Shown: positions 13,189-25,119 of the stretch, piece by piece
How positions within the stretch are numbered: position 1 is the stretch's first letter
How the letters are laid out: every line of letters begins with the position of its first letter
Translations under genes and position numbers: made by a program
The notes under the pieces: generated by a model
Told to the model about the DNA's origin: nothing
What the model saw: the letters and a program-made list of their open reading frames with translations, nothing else
Database searches by the model: none
NCBI RefSeq assembly: GCF_027580225.2
Contig: NC_073351.2
Coordinates: 4,580,501 to 4,644,500, forward strand
Origin: Misgurnus anguillicaudatus
Lineage: Eukaryota; Chordata; Actinopteri; Cypriniformes; Cobitidae
Reading direction: 5' to 3'
Length of the DNA: 64,000 nt

Positions 13189-13464
13189 GTGAAGATGGTT
13201 CAGAGATTACTGTTCTGTAAGGCCAAGCCTCACACAGTAGGTTCTCTTGGGAATTTGATTCCCTCTCAGGAGAGAACGCCACCTTTGAAAGAAGCAGAGT
13301 CTCTACAAATAGGATGTCAGCCCTTCAGGGAGGTCCCCAACAAGAGGGTTGATGTCCCTCCCAGGAAAAGAACAACATGGCAAAGAACCTGTCCATCTCT
13401 GAAAGATTCACAGGTATCTCAAGAAATATTTGCAGCTGGTATAACATTATCTGCCATGCAATAG
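13189..13464 (+). other. Orphan open frame of 91 codons, possible exon
   Basis: The translation is basic and rich in Pro, Arg, Gln and Ser, with a stretch reading VPPRKRTTWQRTCPSLKDSQ, and is less low-complexity than the other short frames of the window. A donor-like CAG/GTATCT lies inside it at 13411-13415, which would allow an exon ending at 13413. I see no convincing acceptor with a polypyrimidine tract upstream and no family match. It may equally be chance. Confidence 0.12.
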
Positions 13465-13519
13465 CTTTCATTATTACAGTATATCACAATCAGGGTTTAA
13501 AATTAAACTTTCATTGATT

Positions 13520-13762
13520 AGACCATTAGCATTGTGCTAAAAAATAACCAAAGAGTTTTGATATTTTTCCTCTTTAAATCTTGACTCTTTTGTAGTTACA
13601 TTGTGTACTAAGACCGTCAGAAAATTAAAAGTTGTGATTTTCTAGGCAGATATGGTTAGGACTATACTCTCATTCTGGTGTAGTGATCGAGGACTTTGCT
13701 GGTGTAGCATGGCTGCAGCAGGCGTATTGATATTACACACTGCCCAAAAATAGTGTCCAGAC
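13520..13762 (+). mobile_element. Truncated half of the foldback repeat found at 31868-32771
   Basis: From TGATTAGACCATTAGCATTG through the repeat's central TATTGATATTACACACTGCC this aligns closely with 32278-32480. The outer arm and the whole second half are missing, so only about one quarter of the element remains. No flanking duplication is visible. Confidence 0.75.
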
Positions 13763-14327
13763 ATAAATGAAGATCTTCCTCACGTGTGTGTATAAAGTTT
13801 ATCATCCAAACATGCGGTAAAGTCTTTAAATCTGATCAAACTTTACACTTTGCTTGTTATGGTTTGAACAGCTCGTGTCTTCATTACCATGTCAACATTG
13901 GGTACCGCCTGTGGGCGTGGCCGCATTAAAGATAATGAAGTCAGCCAGGAAAAACAGTACTCTCTTTACTTCAATGCAAATTATATAAACAGGCAATATT
14001 TGTTTTCGATTGTAATTAGCTTGTTTAAAAATAGACATTTCAGGCTTTCTTTGGATATGTGTATCATGTTTGTGTGAGTATTTGCGGAGTTTCAATTGAT
14101 ATTTGTAACGTGTTTTGAGAGACAGCTGGCAGAGACAGAAATGTCTGAATGCGCACCCTGTTTATTTTCTTTATTTAACAAAAACACAAAGATTTGTTGT
14201 TATTGTGAATGTACATAAATTAAAGAGGACCATTCACAGTTTCAAATGATGTCAAACACCTAAGTGTATGATTATTAATGATGGAGTATTTTAAGTTGAT
14301 TCTGCTATGATAAGGAAAGAACACGTC

Positions 14328-14347
14328 AAAACGCGGCGCCGCGTTTT
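14328..14347. repeat. Perfect 20-bp GC-rich palindrome
   Basis: AAAACGCGGC is followed directly by its reverse complement, with no loop, and then by a T tract. It could form a cruciform; it may be the centre of a decayed inverted repeat or chance. Confidence 0.6.
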
Positions 14348-15539
14348 TTTTGGACCCCTGGGAGTTAAATAAGCACATCACCGGAAAATAAGTCACCAAG
14401 TATCCCAATGTATAGTGAGCCAGTGCCCGAGCCTCTGTACACAATATACTGATTCACGACCACGGAAGGTAGACAACTAATTGAGACACACACATAGACG
14501 AGCCATTTATGCCCAGTTTGCCACTTGGTATTAAAACCTCTGCTCTTCTTCTGAGTCTCCTTGGTTGTGTAGGGTTATAGTCTCAAACTATTTGTTTAAC
14601 ATACACGTTTGCTAAGTGATCTTAGAAAAGAATCCCATATTATTACAATTAAGATGAACAGAATCATAACAAAAATATTATAAACCCTTTCATACACAGC
14701 ACATTGATCTCAGCACATCCTGTTTGAATGCAAACATTTCCCGTAATTAATTCTGTGATTGATCTCGTAAAGGGGACCTAGGAACAATGGCGTAAGGGGC
14801 GTGTCGTAGTGAGGATGCGTGTGTCAAAGCAACAAGAACTTCCAATTCAGCTCTTTGACCCGGGGGTTTAAATGCAGATCAACATTCACAACAAAAAATT
14901 TGGAGTAAAGCAGAGATCATGGAGTTCGTCACTATCCGCACTGAAACTGAGATTGTTCGCCAGCATAATAGAACTGTGCTAGTTTATGATCTTATCATAA
15001 ACACAAATGCACACTCGTGGTTTATTTATGGACAATAAGGGTAAGTGTATAATTGCAAATCTAATACACATTACATGTCTTTACAGGATCTTTAGGGGAT
15101 GTGTGTGAAAGCATGCACATATTCCAGAAAATCACTGGCAGTGGGAATAAACCAAAACCAAACAATCCCAGGACAAATCTTGAACACTTTTCAGTGTATT
15201 TTCTGCAATCTGTGTTTGAAAAGGGCTATAATGACATGAAGGAGGGCTTATTGCCTTGTTTTGGGCAAGAAAAAACTGTCAATTCTCAATTGCTTTGCAA
15301 CATTTCAGCATCATAGCTTCAAGTTTAGCACAGGCAAATAAAAATGTAATTATCTAGTTAATAGATAATGTTACCACAATAATATCATACATTTTAAAAA
15401 CAGCCCTAAAGCCCTCCTTCAGCGAAGACCCCTTTACTCGGGAGGTCTATCTGTTTGTGTTACACAAAGAAATTTTCAGTAAGTCCAAGTGGAAAACACA
15501 TCTTTATGTCGAGGGCTTTAGTGCCCACATCCTATTTTG

Positions 15540-15960
15540 AACAAGAGCAGCTTGTAGTCGGCTAGAGGTTTTTCATGGGCTGATGTTTGTGCAGTTCAAT
15601 GATATGAATCTCTCTGTGTGCTGGTCAAGCACCTCTAATTTAAAGAGCTGAAATATAGTCCTCGTTCAGTCCACTAGCAGAGCTCTTCGATGGAAAGCGA
15701 CTCCTGCGATGATTGCTAGGGATTATTTCGAAAATGGAGCCACTTGTGGAAATCCTATTTTCCTGCTTGCCTGGCTTTCAGACTGTGCGGTCTGGGTCCA
15801 TGAGAGCAAATTAAATCAATTATCAATTTCCCAATTAAAGCCCCACTATCGCTGACAGAGGCACATGAGAGGGCTCAAACTGCTGGAGTTCAGTTAACTG
15901 ATGCATTGTTAGCCTCGATCAATCTGTTCTGGGCTTTTGCGTCTCTTCAACTAAACTTAC
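15540..15960. promoter_or_regulatory. Candidate conserved non-coding element (strong texture)
   Basis: This unique block is dense in developmental-enhancer motifs: CAATTA at 15817-15822, CCAATTAAAG at 15831-15840, TCTAATTTAAAG near 15635, and a GATCAAT near 15917. It is moderately GC-rich, unlike the AT-rich repeats around it, and has no coding signal. Inferred from texture only. Confidence 0.3.
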
Positions 15961-17294
15961 ACACTTTCCCATCCTTCCTGAGCTTATCATTACTAAGATC
16001 ATTGTAAAATCTTTTACCAGTATTAAGCTGGAAACTCGCAACTGCTCAAAACTAATAACAAACAGTAAAGCGGAGGCTGCAAATCATTTTGACATGTACA
16101 GTTTAATATTAGACTAAATGAAATATAAATATGTCTTTTAATAACATATATGACACTATATTTACAACTGATTAAACCAAATAGTGTTTTGTGAAATTTG
16201 AACATCTTGTCTTATCTTAAGTAAGGAATAATTGATGACGGGCCATCGAATTATTCAAAAATAATGCACAGCCAAGGTGGTAATGCGGCATGACGCGAAG
16301 AGGAGAGCCATTATCATTGACAGGTTAGTTGTGCGTTTAAAGAAAAATAATCAACACCCGTGGAACATTTCTCAACCAATCAGAATAAAGCATTCAACAA
16401 ACATGTAGTATAAAACCGAAAATAAACGTGTTTTCCTCGTGGAAGGTCTGCATTCGTTAAAAATGAGCTCATAAAATATTTAAAATCAATATTAAATGTT
16501 CCTTACCTTACTTGTGTGATAAATAGCCGTGTAATAAGTGGGATATGTTAATCCCGAGGTCCTGATCACACTGTCAGGGTTTATTTGGAACAGTATCTAG
16601 TTTCTGTGTGGTTACTGGTTGACCAACTGGTGGAAACAACTTGAGCTTGTGATCTAGTAGATCTGATCTTGGCCTGCTTTCTCTAGCAGGCCTTAACAAC
16701 TGGTCTAAAAGCTCAGCCAAGTTCTCATCCACCTAAACCTGTCTGGACCAGCTATAAACCAGCCAGCTACTACCTGAAGCTTGTTTCAGCCGGACTGTCC
16801 AGCTGGGTTTGGCACTAAAGTCAAATTCAGTGGTTTTGTCCAAAGCCCGATGGGCCGTAATTGAGTTTTCAAGCCAGGTGAGACATACAGGCCCCCTCCA
16901 GAACCATTAGAAGGAGCAAAGGGGGATTTGCTGACATTTTGTTAGTGGCAATCTAAGTGGACCTCTACAGTAGATGACTCTAGAGAAAGGAATGAGAGGG
17001 GAAAGAGGGAGATTATCCTATTAAGTCCTACATGTCTCTCGGGGATTAAGTTTAAGCACTAAGAGCAGCTCTTTTCCTCTGAGGCAGAGTCTTTCTCTCT
17101 TGCTCGTCTTTACCCCTGCTTGGAAATGCCAGGTAGGCCAGTATGGATTTGGGTGCTGGTCAGTGCTGCTTTGGTGCTGGTCTTCTTCTTTGATGAAGGG
17201 CCAATGCTTTGCTGGATAGCTAGTCATTAAGTCAGGTTTGGAGTTAACAAGTTAACTCAATGTATTTTCTATACTGGTACAGGAATGTTAATGG
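15961..17294. other. Non-genic region with repeat remnants
   Basis: Holds one MITE-like repeat (16219-16412, listed separately). Around 16610-16800 are words such as CCAACTGGT, GGACCAGCTATAAACCAGCC and CAGCTGGG that resemble the CCAGC-type repeat widespread in fish, too decayed to bound. No gene was seen. Confidence 0.45.
16219..16412 (-). mobile_element. MITE-like repeat, shared with 41275-41520
   Basis: On the minus strand this aligns with the plus-strand copy at 41275-41520. Shared landmarks are GATTGGTTGAGAAATGTTCC, TGCCGCATTACCACCTTGG, TGCATTATTTT and CAATTATTCCTTACTTA. The two copies sit 25 kb apart in opposite orientation. Transposon class is not resolved because neither copy has both ends clear. 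Confidence 0.65.
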
Positions 17295-17755
17295 TTGCCA
17301 CAAATTTCCGCGTTTTTCGTGATCGTATCACGAATTTCTGTTTATGTGTCATTGTCACGTATTGGTTACTCAACTGCTTTTTCCTATTTTCTTACCATTT
17401 TTGCTTCGGTTTAGGGTTAAATTTACATAAAATGACATCCTTACCCAAACCCAACTCTAACCCTAACGCCAGGTGACAATATTTTAAAATGTAGAAAATA
17501 TAAAAAATAAATCAGAAAAATAGTTTAAACCAATACTTAAAGTGACATCCTAATGCAAACACCATATCTAACCCTAAACCGAAGCGAAAATGGTTTGAAA
17601 ATAGGAAAAAGCAGTTGAGTAACCAATACGTGACAATGACACATAAACAGAAATTCGTGATACGATCATGAAAAAAACGTGAAAATTTGTGACAGTATCA
17701 AGAAAAAGAATCAAAAAATTACGTGACTATAGGTACATAATTTTGTGAGACTGGG
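17295..17755. mobile_element. Foldback (palindromic) element, family copy 1
   Basis: The left arm (17295-17425) and right arm (17565-17700) are inverted copies: CGTGATCGTATCACGAATTT against AAATTCGTGATACGATCATG, and CACGTATTGGTTACTCAACT against its complement at 17612-17631. The core holds AAAATGACATCC and CCCTAACG. The left outer tip is missing, while the right reaches TTTTGTGAGACT. No protein is encoded; the element could fold into a hairpin about 200 bp long. Confidence 0.75.
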
Positions 17756-18272
17756 TAGACAATTATGTGCAGTTAGTAACACTAATACACATCTTATGAA
17801 AAATGTGCAATAAAACCATATATACTGATATCATGTATTATATGCATTTGATTTTTCGTTTGTCTAATTTTTAAAATCTTTTTTCCTAACTTGTTTTTCT
17901 TATGTCTCTACATTTTGTCTATGTAATGTAATGTAATGTGTTTTCAGTAAAGCTGCTTTCCAACATTGCAAACTTGTGCAGAGTCCTAATAAAAAAAAAA
18001 CAGAATTTAGTTGAAAGTTGAAATTTATTTGTATTTGTTGTATGAAAGACTTGTTTTTCCACATTTAATCAATAATAATTAAAGTATTGATAATTGTTTA
18101 TTAACTTTAACTGCAAGACAACAACCTAAAAATCCATTCGGCCTAGTTTGTACATTTGTTGTTTCACCACCCTGTTTCATGGTACAGTACCATATCCACG
18201 AACCCATAGATTAGTATTAGATATACCATGATATTTACAAGCTACTTTAAAACAGTAGTACATGTTCAAAAG

Positions 18273-18639
18273 CAGTGGCGGCCGGTGACTTCTTTTTTCG
18301 AGGGTGCTCGATGCGAAGTCCGTCACAACATGTATGTAGGTTCCTTTTTTCAAAATATGTGTCCTGTGCTTCGAGAGATTATATGTGCATCACGTGTCTT
18401 GTCAAAATAAGTGTCTGCTGCAGACACGTCTGAAGGGTTTATGATAAAAGAGACACTCACATTTGGCAGATACTCACGTAATCTTATGCATAATCAAAGG
18501 TTACTGTTAAGGGAGTGTCTTGCGTGTATTTTGTGAACGTGAGCCTCTCTTTATCATAAACGGTTTTGACCCGTGTGCAGCAGGCACTTATACTGACAAA
18601 ACACGTGATGCGTGTTGAGCAGTTTACGAGCCGCCACTG
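18273..18639. mobile_element. hAT non-autonomous element, 367 bp, perfect 8-bp TSD
   Basis: The ends are CAGTGGCGGC and GCCGCCACTG, with identical flanks TTCAAAAG (18265-18272 and 18640-18647). The interior includes two inverted GTTTATGATAAAAGAG/CTCTTTATCATAAAC words, so much of the element is subterminally palindromic. There is no transposase. Confidence 0.9.
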
Positions 18640-18647
18640 TTCAAAAG

Positions 18648-20111
18648 ACATGGCATTTTAATGCATCCATGTCCAAAAAAGCTGGTAATTTTTGGATACT
18701 TTTATGTTGGGATAATAGATTTCATATACTGTAATCTCCAGAGTCTTAGATCTTCCATGTGCTGCTAGCACAAGCAACTGACAAAGAGTGAATAACTCTG
18801 ACTTGTTTTGGCATGGGAAGGGATTGTACACTGCGGCGTGTATATCTGTGTGTTCTGTTATATACGCGCCGCAGGCTACAGGACTCAAAAGATCTTCTCT
18901 GACACCTGAAGCAGGTCTAGGATTAGAGATTCTGCTAAAACACAGACTGTAAATACATGTCCCCGCCCACCATGTCATTCTCTCTGTTTCGGTATAGTGC
19001 TGGATGGGCAAGACTTCAGAGTCTTTGTTCGCTTATAGGTCCTGCTAAATGCCTCGGGCAACAGCTTTGCTTTCCCATCAGCCATTGCTCTCAGCAGGAA
19101 AGCCCTTTCAGTGAAGCCCTTTCTGTGCCCCCTGGGCCAGAGTGAGATCTTTGTCCACTAAAGATTTGGAGATGGATTCAGCAGCAGGTATAAAAAATGA
19201 AAGGCTGTCTAAACCCTGTCTGGATAGTCATGCATGGAGACCATTGAGCAGATCTGTATTTTATCTGCAACCAACTAGACTGCAGTAAATGACCAGTGAA
19301 CAGTAGGGGTGAGAGGGGCACAAACTAACACGGGGTTAATTGTAACGCAGCTATTTTACACAGTTACACGGGCCTGAGCAATCTGTGCTTTTTGGTATTT
19401 TGCTCTTACTGTCAGAAGATGATCTCCTGTGAATTCGTGAAAAGTTTTGATGTGCAAGATATTGGACAAAGAGTGTTTTCGAGGCATGAAAGTACATTTC
19501 TTTTAAAGTTGGGTGTGTTGGATCACCAAATCCAAACATCTTGTTACCTAATACCATTTTGAGGTGCGCCTTGTAAGTCAGTATGAATTCATTTTGACAT
19601 TTATGAGGCAAGAGACAACATTACCGTCTACAGTCGCGGACGTTCGCTATATGCTGCTCCAGTATTTATGCAATTCAGTGATGTTAAATGACGAGTCAGC
19701 GAACTTGATGCTCGGTGGCTTGTTCAATTAATTTATCCTCTTCAGCCTTCCAGGTATGTTCTGTATGCTATTGTTTACCGTGTAAATAACTGATAATGTT
19801 ACGATTACGTACGAACATCTATTCAGCTTGCTGTTCTGTCTGCTATTGTTTAGTTGAATAACTTGCCTCTTCAGATGAAATGTGTGTTCTTCGGCGCAGA
19901 TTTTGTGAAATAATTTTATAAATAAATGCCACGTATAGTTCACTGCAACTTATGTATGTTATTTCGTCTGACTGACGCATTTTTGATTGGTGCGACTCAT
20001 ACTCCGGTGCAACTTATACTCCAGAAAATATGGTAGTTTATATATACTTATGCCGCAATAGTTAGCCTGTCTGCAACCGAGCGAATATTAAAACACAATA
20101 CTGTTTGACGC
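18648..20111. other. Non-genic region with weak repeat remnants
   Basis: The phrase GGGTGAGAGGGGCACAAACT at 19308 and ACTCCAGAAAATATGGTA near 20018 both resemble ends of fish DNA transposons, but I could not pair them with an opposite end. A (CAGCAGG)-type stretch at 19080-19190 is unique. No gene was seen. Confidence 0.4.
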
Positions 20112-20325
20112 TTGAATTACATGCCAACGACCCCTACACTACTAGGATTTTGTTTCTCTTTCCCTGTCTCTTCTTCGATCCTGATGACAATGAGACTAAC
20201 AGACCCAGTTCCTGACATAAAGGTCATCACACCACTGATCTACTGGCCTCCCTTCAACGTGATGCCCAGCCGATGTCTGACCAATGACCATCGGCTACCC
20301 CCATTTAATCTACTTATATCTAATA
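20112..20325 (+). mobile_element. LINE-like 3' region, left piece
   Basis: The CT-rich, unique-looking text ending CGATGTCTGACCAATGACC is read as the 3' untranslated part of a non-LTR retroposon whose continuation lies at 21380-21697, on the far side of the inserted 1-kb element. No reverse transcriptase is left. The class (L2/CR1-like) is inferred from the tail. Confidence 0.35.
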
Positions 20326-20338
20326 TATATATATATAT

Positions 20339-21356
20339 GAAGAGTTTGGTTCCAAAACGCAATAAACGCCATTTTTGAAAAAAATGAGTTACTGCCAGAA
20401 TCAGTATTATATCAGGTCAGTATTATAAAGTAAATTCTTAATTTTATGCAAAATCCAATTTCCGCAGTGTTATTCTGCCATCTTTTCTCCCTTTTTTCCC
20501 AAAACGCAATAAACGCCACTCCCCCTTTTCTACAGAATGCCATAAATCCACTCCTCCACAGATTACAGCGCACCTCACGCAATGTAAACAAAGAATGGCG
20601 GCGCGTTGAGTACACGGAATCCTAGTTTTCCTCATCTACTATGTACTTCGTGATCACCAAACAAACAAAAACAAAATAATACTTTGATAGCATTGATAAA
20701 CCTGTGATAGTTTTCTGTGACGGGAAAGAAACGTAAGCCATCAACATCTAATAATTTACGCAGAGGCACTCGGGAGACCGGTGCTTGTTTGGCCGGGCCG
20801 ACAGCATCAAGTTACTGTCATGATAACACATTGACCCCAGCGGATCTTATGAAAAACTTTCCATAATTTTACTCAAAGTCAACGAAAATCTAACAGGACC
20901 AAAACATTTTACAGCTGATCGCTTTGAAAAACGTTAAGCGACGACGTCAAGTTTAACCGATGACTTCTTAATATCACAAAGTAAGTGTTTTGATTAATGA
21001 CATTAATGTTTATATTTTTAATTAGTGTGCACAACTGTTCAGCTAAATGAATATAACATGGCAAAGATGAATGCACATTTATATAGGCGATTGATTCAAT
21101 AGATTTATAGCATTTTTAATAAAAACTTGTCATGGATTTATTGCATTTTGTGGAAAAAATTATCCGTTTTTATAATAAATCTTTGAAAATGAAGTTATGG
21201 ATTTGAATTTTTTATGTTTTTATAACCTAAAGATGCTATGTGAAAGTTTGTAACAGAAAATAGTGGTTTTCATCTTGTCACTTTCTTGGTATAGAAAACA
21301 TGTTTTTACTGAAATTTGTCAAAATGGATTTATTGCGTTTTGGAACCAAACTCTTC
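20339..21356. mobile_element. TA-flanked inverted-repeat element, 1018 bp
   Basis: The left end GAAGAGTTTGGTTCCAAAAC, continuing to GCAATAAACGCC, is mirrored by ...ATTGCGTTTTGGAACCAAAC then TCTTC at the right end. Both sides are embedded in TA repeats (20322-20338, 21357-21376), so the target was TA or TATA. A second internal AAAACGCAATAAACGCCACT lies near 20500. No transposase frame was found; superfamily unresolved. Confidence 0.75.
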
Positions 21357-21379
21357 ATATATATATATATATATATTAT

Positions 21380-21697
21380 TTTAAAAGTTTTAATTCCTCT
21401 TTAAATCGTACCTATTATATAGTATATCCTCTATAGAATCAGCTATGTCGGTCTCTCTCTCTCTGAAGTGTTTTTCCCTCCTAGGACTTTTCCCTCCTGA
21501 CTAAAAAGTAACTTAGCACCCTCCTCTATACGTTACATTATGTCTACGCTCGCTGGTATGGTTTAATCTTTGCCGCTGTATTCTGCTGCTTATGTTGTCC
21601 ATCGATTTTCAATGTTTTTTTTTGCATCTATTAATGTAAAGCTACTTTGAAACAATTGTGAAAAGCGCAATATAAATAAAATTAAATTGAACTGAAT
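21380..21697 (+). mobile_element. LINE-like 3' tail, right piece
   Basis: The end reads TAAAGCTACTTTGAAACAAT, then AAAAGCGCAATATAAATAAA and an ATTGAACTGAA run. This is the characteristic 3' terminus of a common fish non-LTR retroposon (L2/CR1-type tail). It continues the piece at 20112-20325. Confidence 0.55.
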
Positions 21698-21838
21698 AGT
21701 TATATTATTCATAATACACATGGTTTTTAATTTTTTTTTAGGGGACACAACCCCCCTCCCCCTGTGCGACTTTCGCCTATGTGTACAAAGAATATCCACC
21801 TTTTGTATAGAGACAGAATAGTAATAGTTAAATTATTT

Positions 21839-22021
21839 GGGGTGGTTTCCCGGACAGGGACAAGTTTAAGGCAGGACTAGGCCTTAGTTTAATTATGAAA
21901 TATAACTAGCATGCCAACTAGCATAACAAACATGCTAACCAACAAGTTGTTTTCAGTTTGGACAGCTTTTACATTTATTTTGGTCTAGGACTAGTTTAAT
22001 CCCTGTCCGGGAAGCCGCCCC
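21839..22021. mobile_element. Short GGGG-ended MITE, 183 bp
   Basis: The ends are GGGGTGGTTTCCCGGACAGG and CCTGTCCGGGAAGCCGCCCC, with 3-bp flanks TTT on both sides (21836-21838, 22022-22024). The same ends border the 3.65-kb nest at 34422-38072. A 3-bp duplication with G-run ends suggests a PIF/Harbinger-type transposase. Confidence 0.8.
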
Positions 22022-22410
22022 TTTGTATTAAAATAAAATTTTCCAGCAAGTGTTACAACAAACCCTCTGTATGTTACAATTAACTCCACCCATGAGGTAA
22101 GTTCTTTAGGGTAACTCTCAATTATTGCGTTAAAAATAATTTTAGATAAATCTGCTCTGAATTGAACTATAACGAGTTACTTTACATGTTGGTTAGGCTG
22201 GTGCTTCTCAGCACAGGTCCTACAGCATTAAACATTTCAGATTTCTCCCCTATTTAACACACCTGAATAAATCTTCATCTTGCTAGTAGAGATCTATAAA
22301 CTGAACTGAATGTGTTAAACAAGGAAGAGGAGAACCAGTGGATTATAGACAACTTCTTTCTGTTTCAAACCACAAGATGGAAACCCACAGGCTCTGTAAG
22401 ACTTTAATGT

Positions 22411-22500
22411 GTTCCTGTAGCTCAGTTGGTAGAGCATTACATTAACAACACAAAGATTCTGGGTTCGACTCCCATCGAACATACAGTAATAAAACTGCAT
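22411..22500 (+). mobile_element. tRNA-derived SINE head, HAmo-like (copy 2)
   Basis: GTTCCTGTAGCTCAGTTGGT and GGGTTCGACTCCC give clear box A and box B sequences. The acceptor ends (GTTCCTG against CGAACA) do not pair as a tRNA stem and no discriminator/CCA context exists, so this is a SINE head. The tail is short; the copy is 3'-truncated. Confidence 0.75.
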
Positions 22501-22755
22501 GTGTGATTTCTTAAACAGGTGTTAATGCTTTCATACATGCTAATGCATCTCTATTGCAAGGGTCCACTGCCATACACATAAATAAATGTGTGTCCTGTAT
22601 TGAGTGCATGTGTGTGTGTTAAAGAGTAAATGTGAGAAATAACCTGTGCGTGTGTGTGTTTTATTGATTGTGTAGTGTTAATGTGAGACTCCTGCTGTGT
22701 ATGTGTACTATGGCTAGAGGGAGCTCTCCCCTTATTCTCAGAGTCAGACCTGCTT

Positions 22756-22758
<3 letters not shown>

Positions 22759-22826
<68 letters not shown>
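22759..22826. repeat. (AC)34 microsatellite
   Basis: An uninterrupted 68-base AC array, the longest pure microsatellite of the window, able to form left-handed DNA and expected to be length-polymorphic. Confidence 0.95.
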
Positions 22827-22831
<5 letters not shown>

Positions 22832-23437
22832 AAGCAAAAACACAGATTACACAAGCATTCTTACAAATATGAGTGTTATGGATGGTTACTATTGTGTTCA
22901 GGGTTGTTCCTACTGCAGGCCGTTGCTTCCTTGCCCAGGTCAAAAGAAACCGCCTCCAGGTCTCTGCAGTATTCCCTAAATATGCCTTGGGTCAATGGGA
23001 TTTTTCACCTGCCAGGCAAAAATCGCAAGCCTGATCGTTTAGAAAAGTAATAGCACACCTCTTCTCGTGAAATTGCACAATTTGAGTTATTCCTCTCCGT
23101 TCTGGAAGGTTTATGTGCTGAAGTTTATATCTGAGAGTTGAGGCATTGCTCAAACCTGTAAGTATGAGCGATGGTAATAGTGATGTCCGCCATATCAAAC
23201 CCCACTAAAAGGATGGTGTAGCTGTACAAGACAGAGAGGGCGAGAGGGGGCCGAGGGGGCAAGACCCCATCCAGCCCACAGCGGTCATCAGAGCGATCGA
23301 GACTGTTCCCATGAGGCCTTGCAAAAGAGACAGGAGAGAAGAAGAGGTGGGGGTTTGTAAAAAGGAGAACAGGAGGGTGGAGGGTCAGCTGATGGAAACA
23401 AAAGGATGAACAGAGCATCCTCCACACGTCCGTCACT

Positions 23438-23466
23438 GTGTGTGTGTGTGTGTGTGTGTTTGTGTG
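23438..23466. repeat. (TG)n microsatellite
   Basis: A TG run with a single TTT interruption. Confidence 0.85.
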
Positions 23467-25119
23467 ACAGGACACAGTGTCATGAGGCTGTCAGTCGGAC
23501 ACTCCGTGGCCTTCAAGAGAATCTGTTCTTAGAGAGCGCAGGTGGCCTCCGTATACAAAGATTGATCAGGAAAAACAAAGGAAGAAGGTGTGTGTGTGTG
23601 TGTACGTTTTGATCCTGTGGCTTTAGGGTTTGGGAAACTGTTGGGATGGTTTAAAATGTGTCCTATTATTTTATGGTGGAATGTTTCGGGTGTCTTCTTG
23701 ACAGGCCCAATTCAATTGTTGGATCAATCAGTGCACTCCAATATAAGGAACTACTCGGCTTTGTCTATTTAAATATCTTAGTCTTAGATGTTACTTACAG
23801 AGAAATCAAAACACAGACAGTTCTTGACACACATACACACCTAATATAGTGCATGCCATATCTTGGATAATTTGGTCTTGGAAATGTTCATTTTGGGATC
23901 ACAGACTGTGGACTGTAGACTTTTGATTTCAGACCTCTAGAGGAGACACAAATGGTTGAGGAGGTTACTGAGGTCTTTTAATCTCCTACGAGCAGGAATC
24001 TCAGTCAAAGGCTGGATAACATTACTTGAATTAATTTTAGTCTTGTTGCCAGTGGGTCTGAGTCTATGCTCACCCGCTTCAGTCTGCAGATTTCGGGCTA
24101 GCGTAAAAGCTGACTATCAGAAAATCTACTAAGATAGTCAGTGACTCAAATCTGTCATACAGTAATCAGCCAGTAGAAATCGAGTGCCATGCCTCAAATC
24201 CCAAATTGAAATCGTAAACAAACGCTCAGTGAAGGAGTAAAAACATACATTTAACCCCACTCATCTCCAACTGGCATTGCAGGCTGATGGTTATGCTCGC
24301 TGTTTTTTCTACCCAAGGCCTACCCACAAATGTATAGGGCCCATTTGTTTGCGAACCAGTCCAGCAACAAGAATGGCAAAAAGCTTTTCTGTAGAGTCCA
24401 TCTGTGTTTGTTTCATGCTCACAGGTGCCATTTTCATGCAGCTCTGACCAAACAAATAGTTTTCTCTTAAACCAAATGCATCTTGCATTGTCAATGGTGC
24501 AACGGACCAAAACAAGATGGCATCCAAGCTCGGGATAAAAATGAAACGGTGCATGTTTATTTGTGTGAGTGTTTGTCTTCTCCTGTGTTTTTTGAGAGCT
24601 AAATCTGTCTGCGTGCGCGCAACCCAACACGAGCTAAAATACACTGAACATGAGCGAGATGGGGGAATGGTGCTTGTATGTGCTGAAAGGTGGATTTCTG
24701 AATTAGGTTCTTTAAATGGTGCTGGGCTGGGAGGGAAATATTGATCTTGAGCTAGCCTCAGCTGGTTCCAAGGAGCCTGTGCGTGAGTCTGTGTGTGTGT
24801 GTTTCAAGCGTCTTCCTGCACAAAGCATTTGGGTTTTCAGCAGAATAACGCCTGAGATGCATCACAACATCCAACAGAATGTGTGAGCATGTAGGTTTAT
24901 ATCTTACACTGCTGAATTACACGGCCAGAAAATGAGAAAGCAAATAAGGACAATTAAACAATAATAAATGCGAGGTTCCAAGTGTGACGGACTCTGATGA
25001 TTATCTCTCGCTTTCTAAACGTGTGTGTGCGTGCACTGAATGCAGGTAAAGTATTTTATTTCACGTTAACAGATATAAATACACGATATTACGAAAATGA
25101 CAAGTATTCTTCCCCTTGT

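Larger units (their letters stand above)
12641..15539. other. Non-genic region with repeat remnants
   Basis: Contains an orphan open frame (13189-13464), a truncated piece of the foldback repeat also seen at 32.3 kb (13520-13762) and a GC palindrome (14328-14347), each listed separately. The block 14765-15010 has a repeat-like feel (GTAAAGGGGACCTA start), but I could not find its other end. The rest is unique AT-rich DNA. Confidence 0.45.

Noticed and set aside
14220..14905. Possible TTAA element from TTAAAGAGGACC to a GTAAAGGGGACC copy
   Set aside because: The two words are in the same orientation, not inverted, and no matching right end was found.
17400..17470. Telomere-like TTAGGG/CCCTAA words here and near 42550, 46760, 46910 and 56870
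   Set aside because: They are single or double units in the core of a foldback element and not tandem arrays.
19308..22095. A single large element running from GGGTGAGAGGGGCACAAACT to TGTTACAATTAACTCCACCC
   Set aside because: The ends share only short TTAATTGTAAC-like text and the span holds several unrelated insertions; too weak to claim.
22411..22500. Possible tRNA gene
   Set aside because: Box A and box B are present, but the acceptor stem does not pair and the context is that of a SINE head.
22759..22826. CRISPR-like regular repeats
   Set aside because: Pure dinucleotide microsatellite; the genome is eukaryotic.
24226..24644. Overlapping 134- and 111-codon frames on the minus strand
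   Set aside because: Two shifted frames over the same DNA, no family resemblance, no splice signals.
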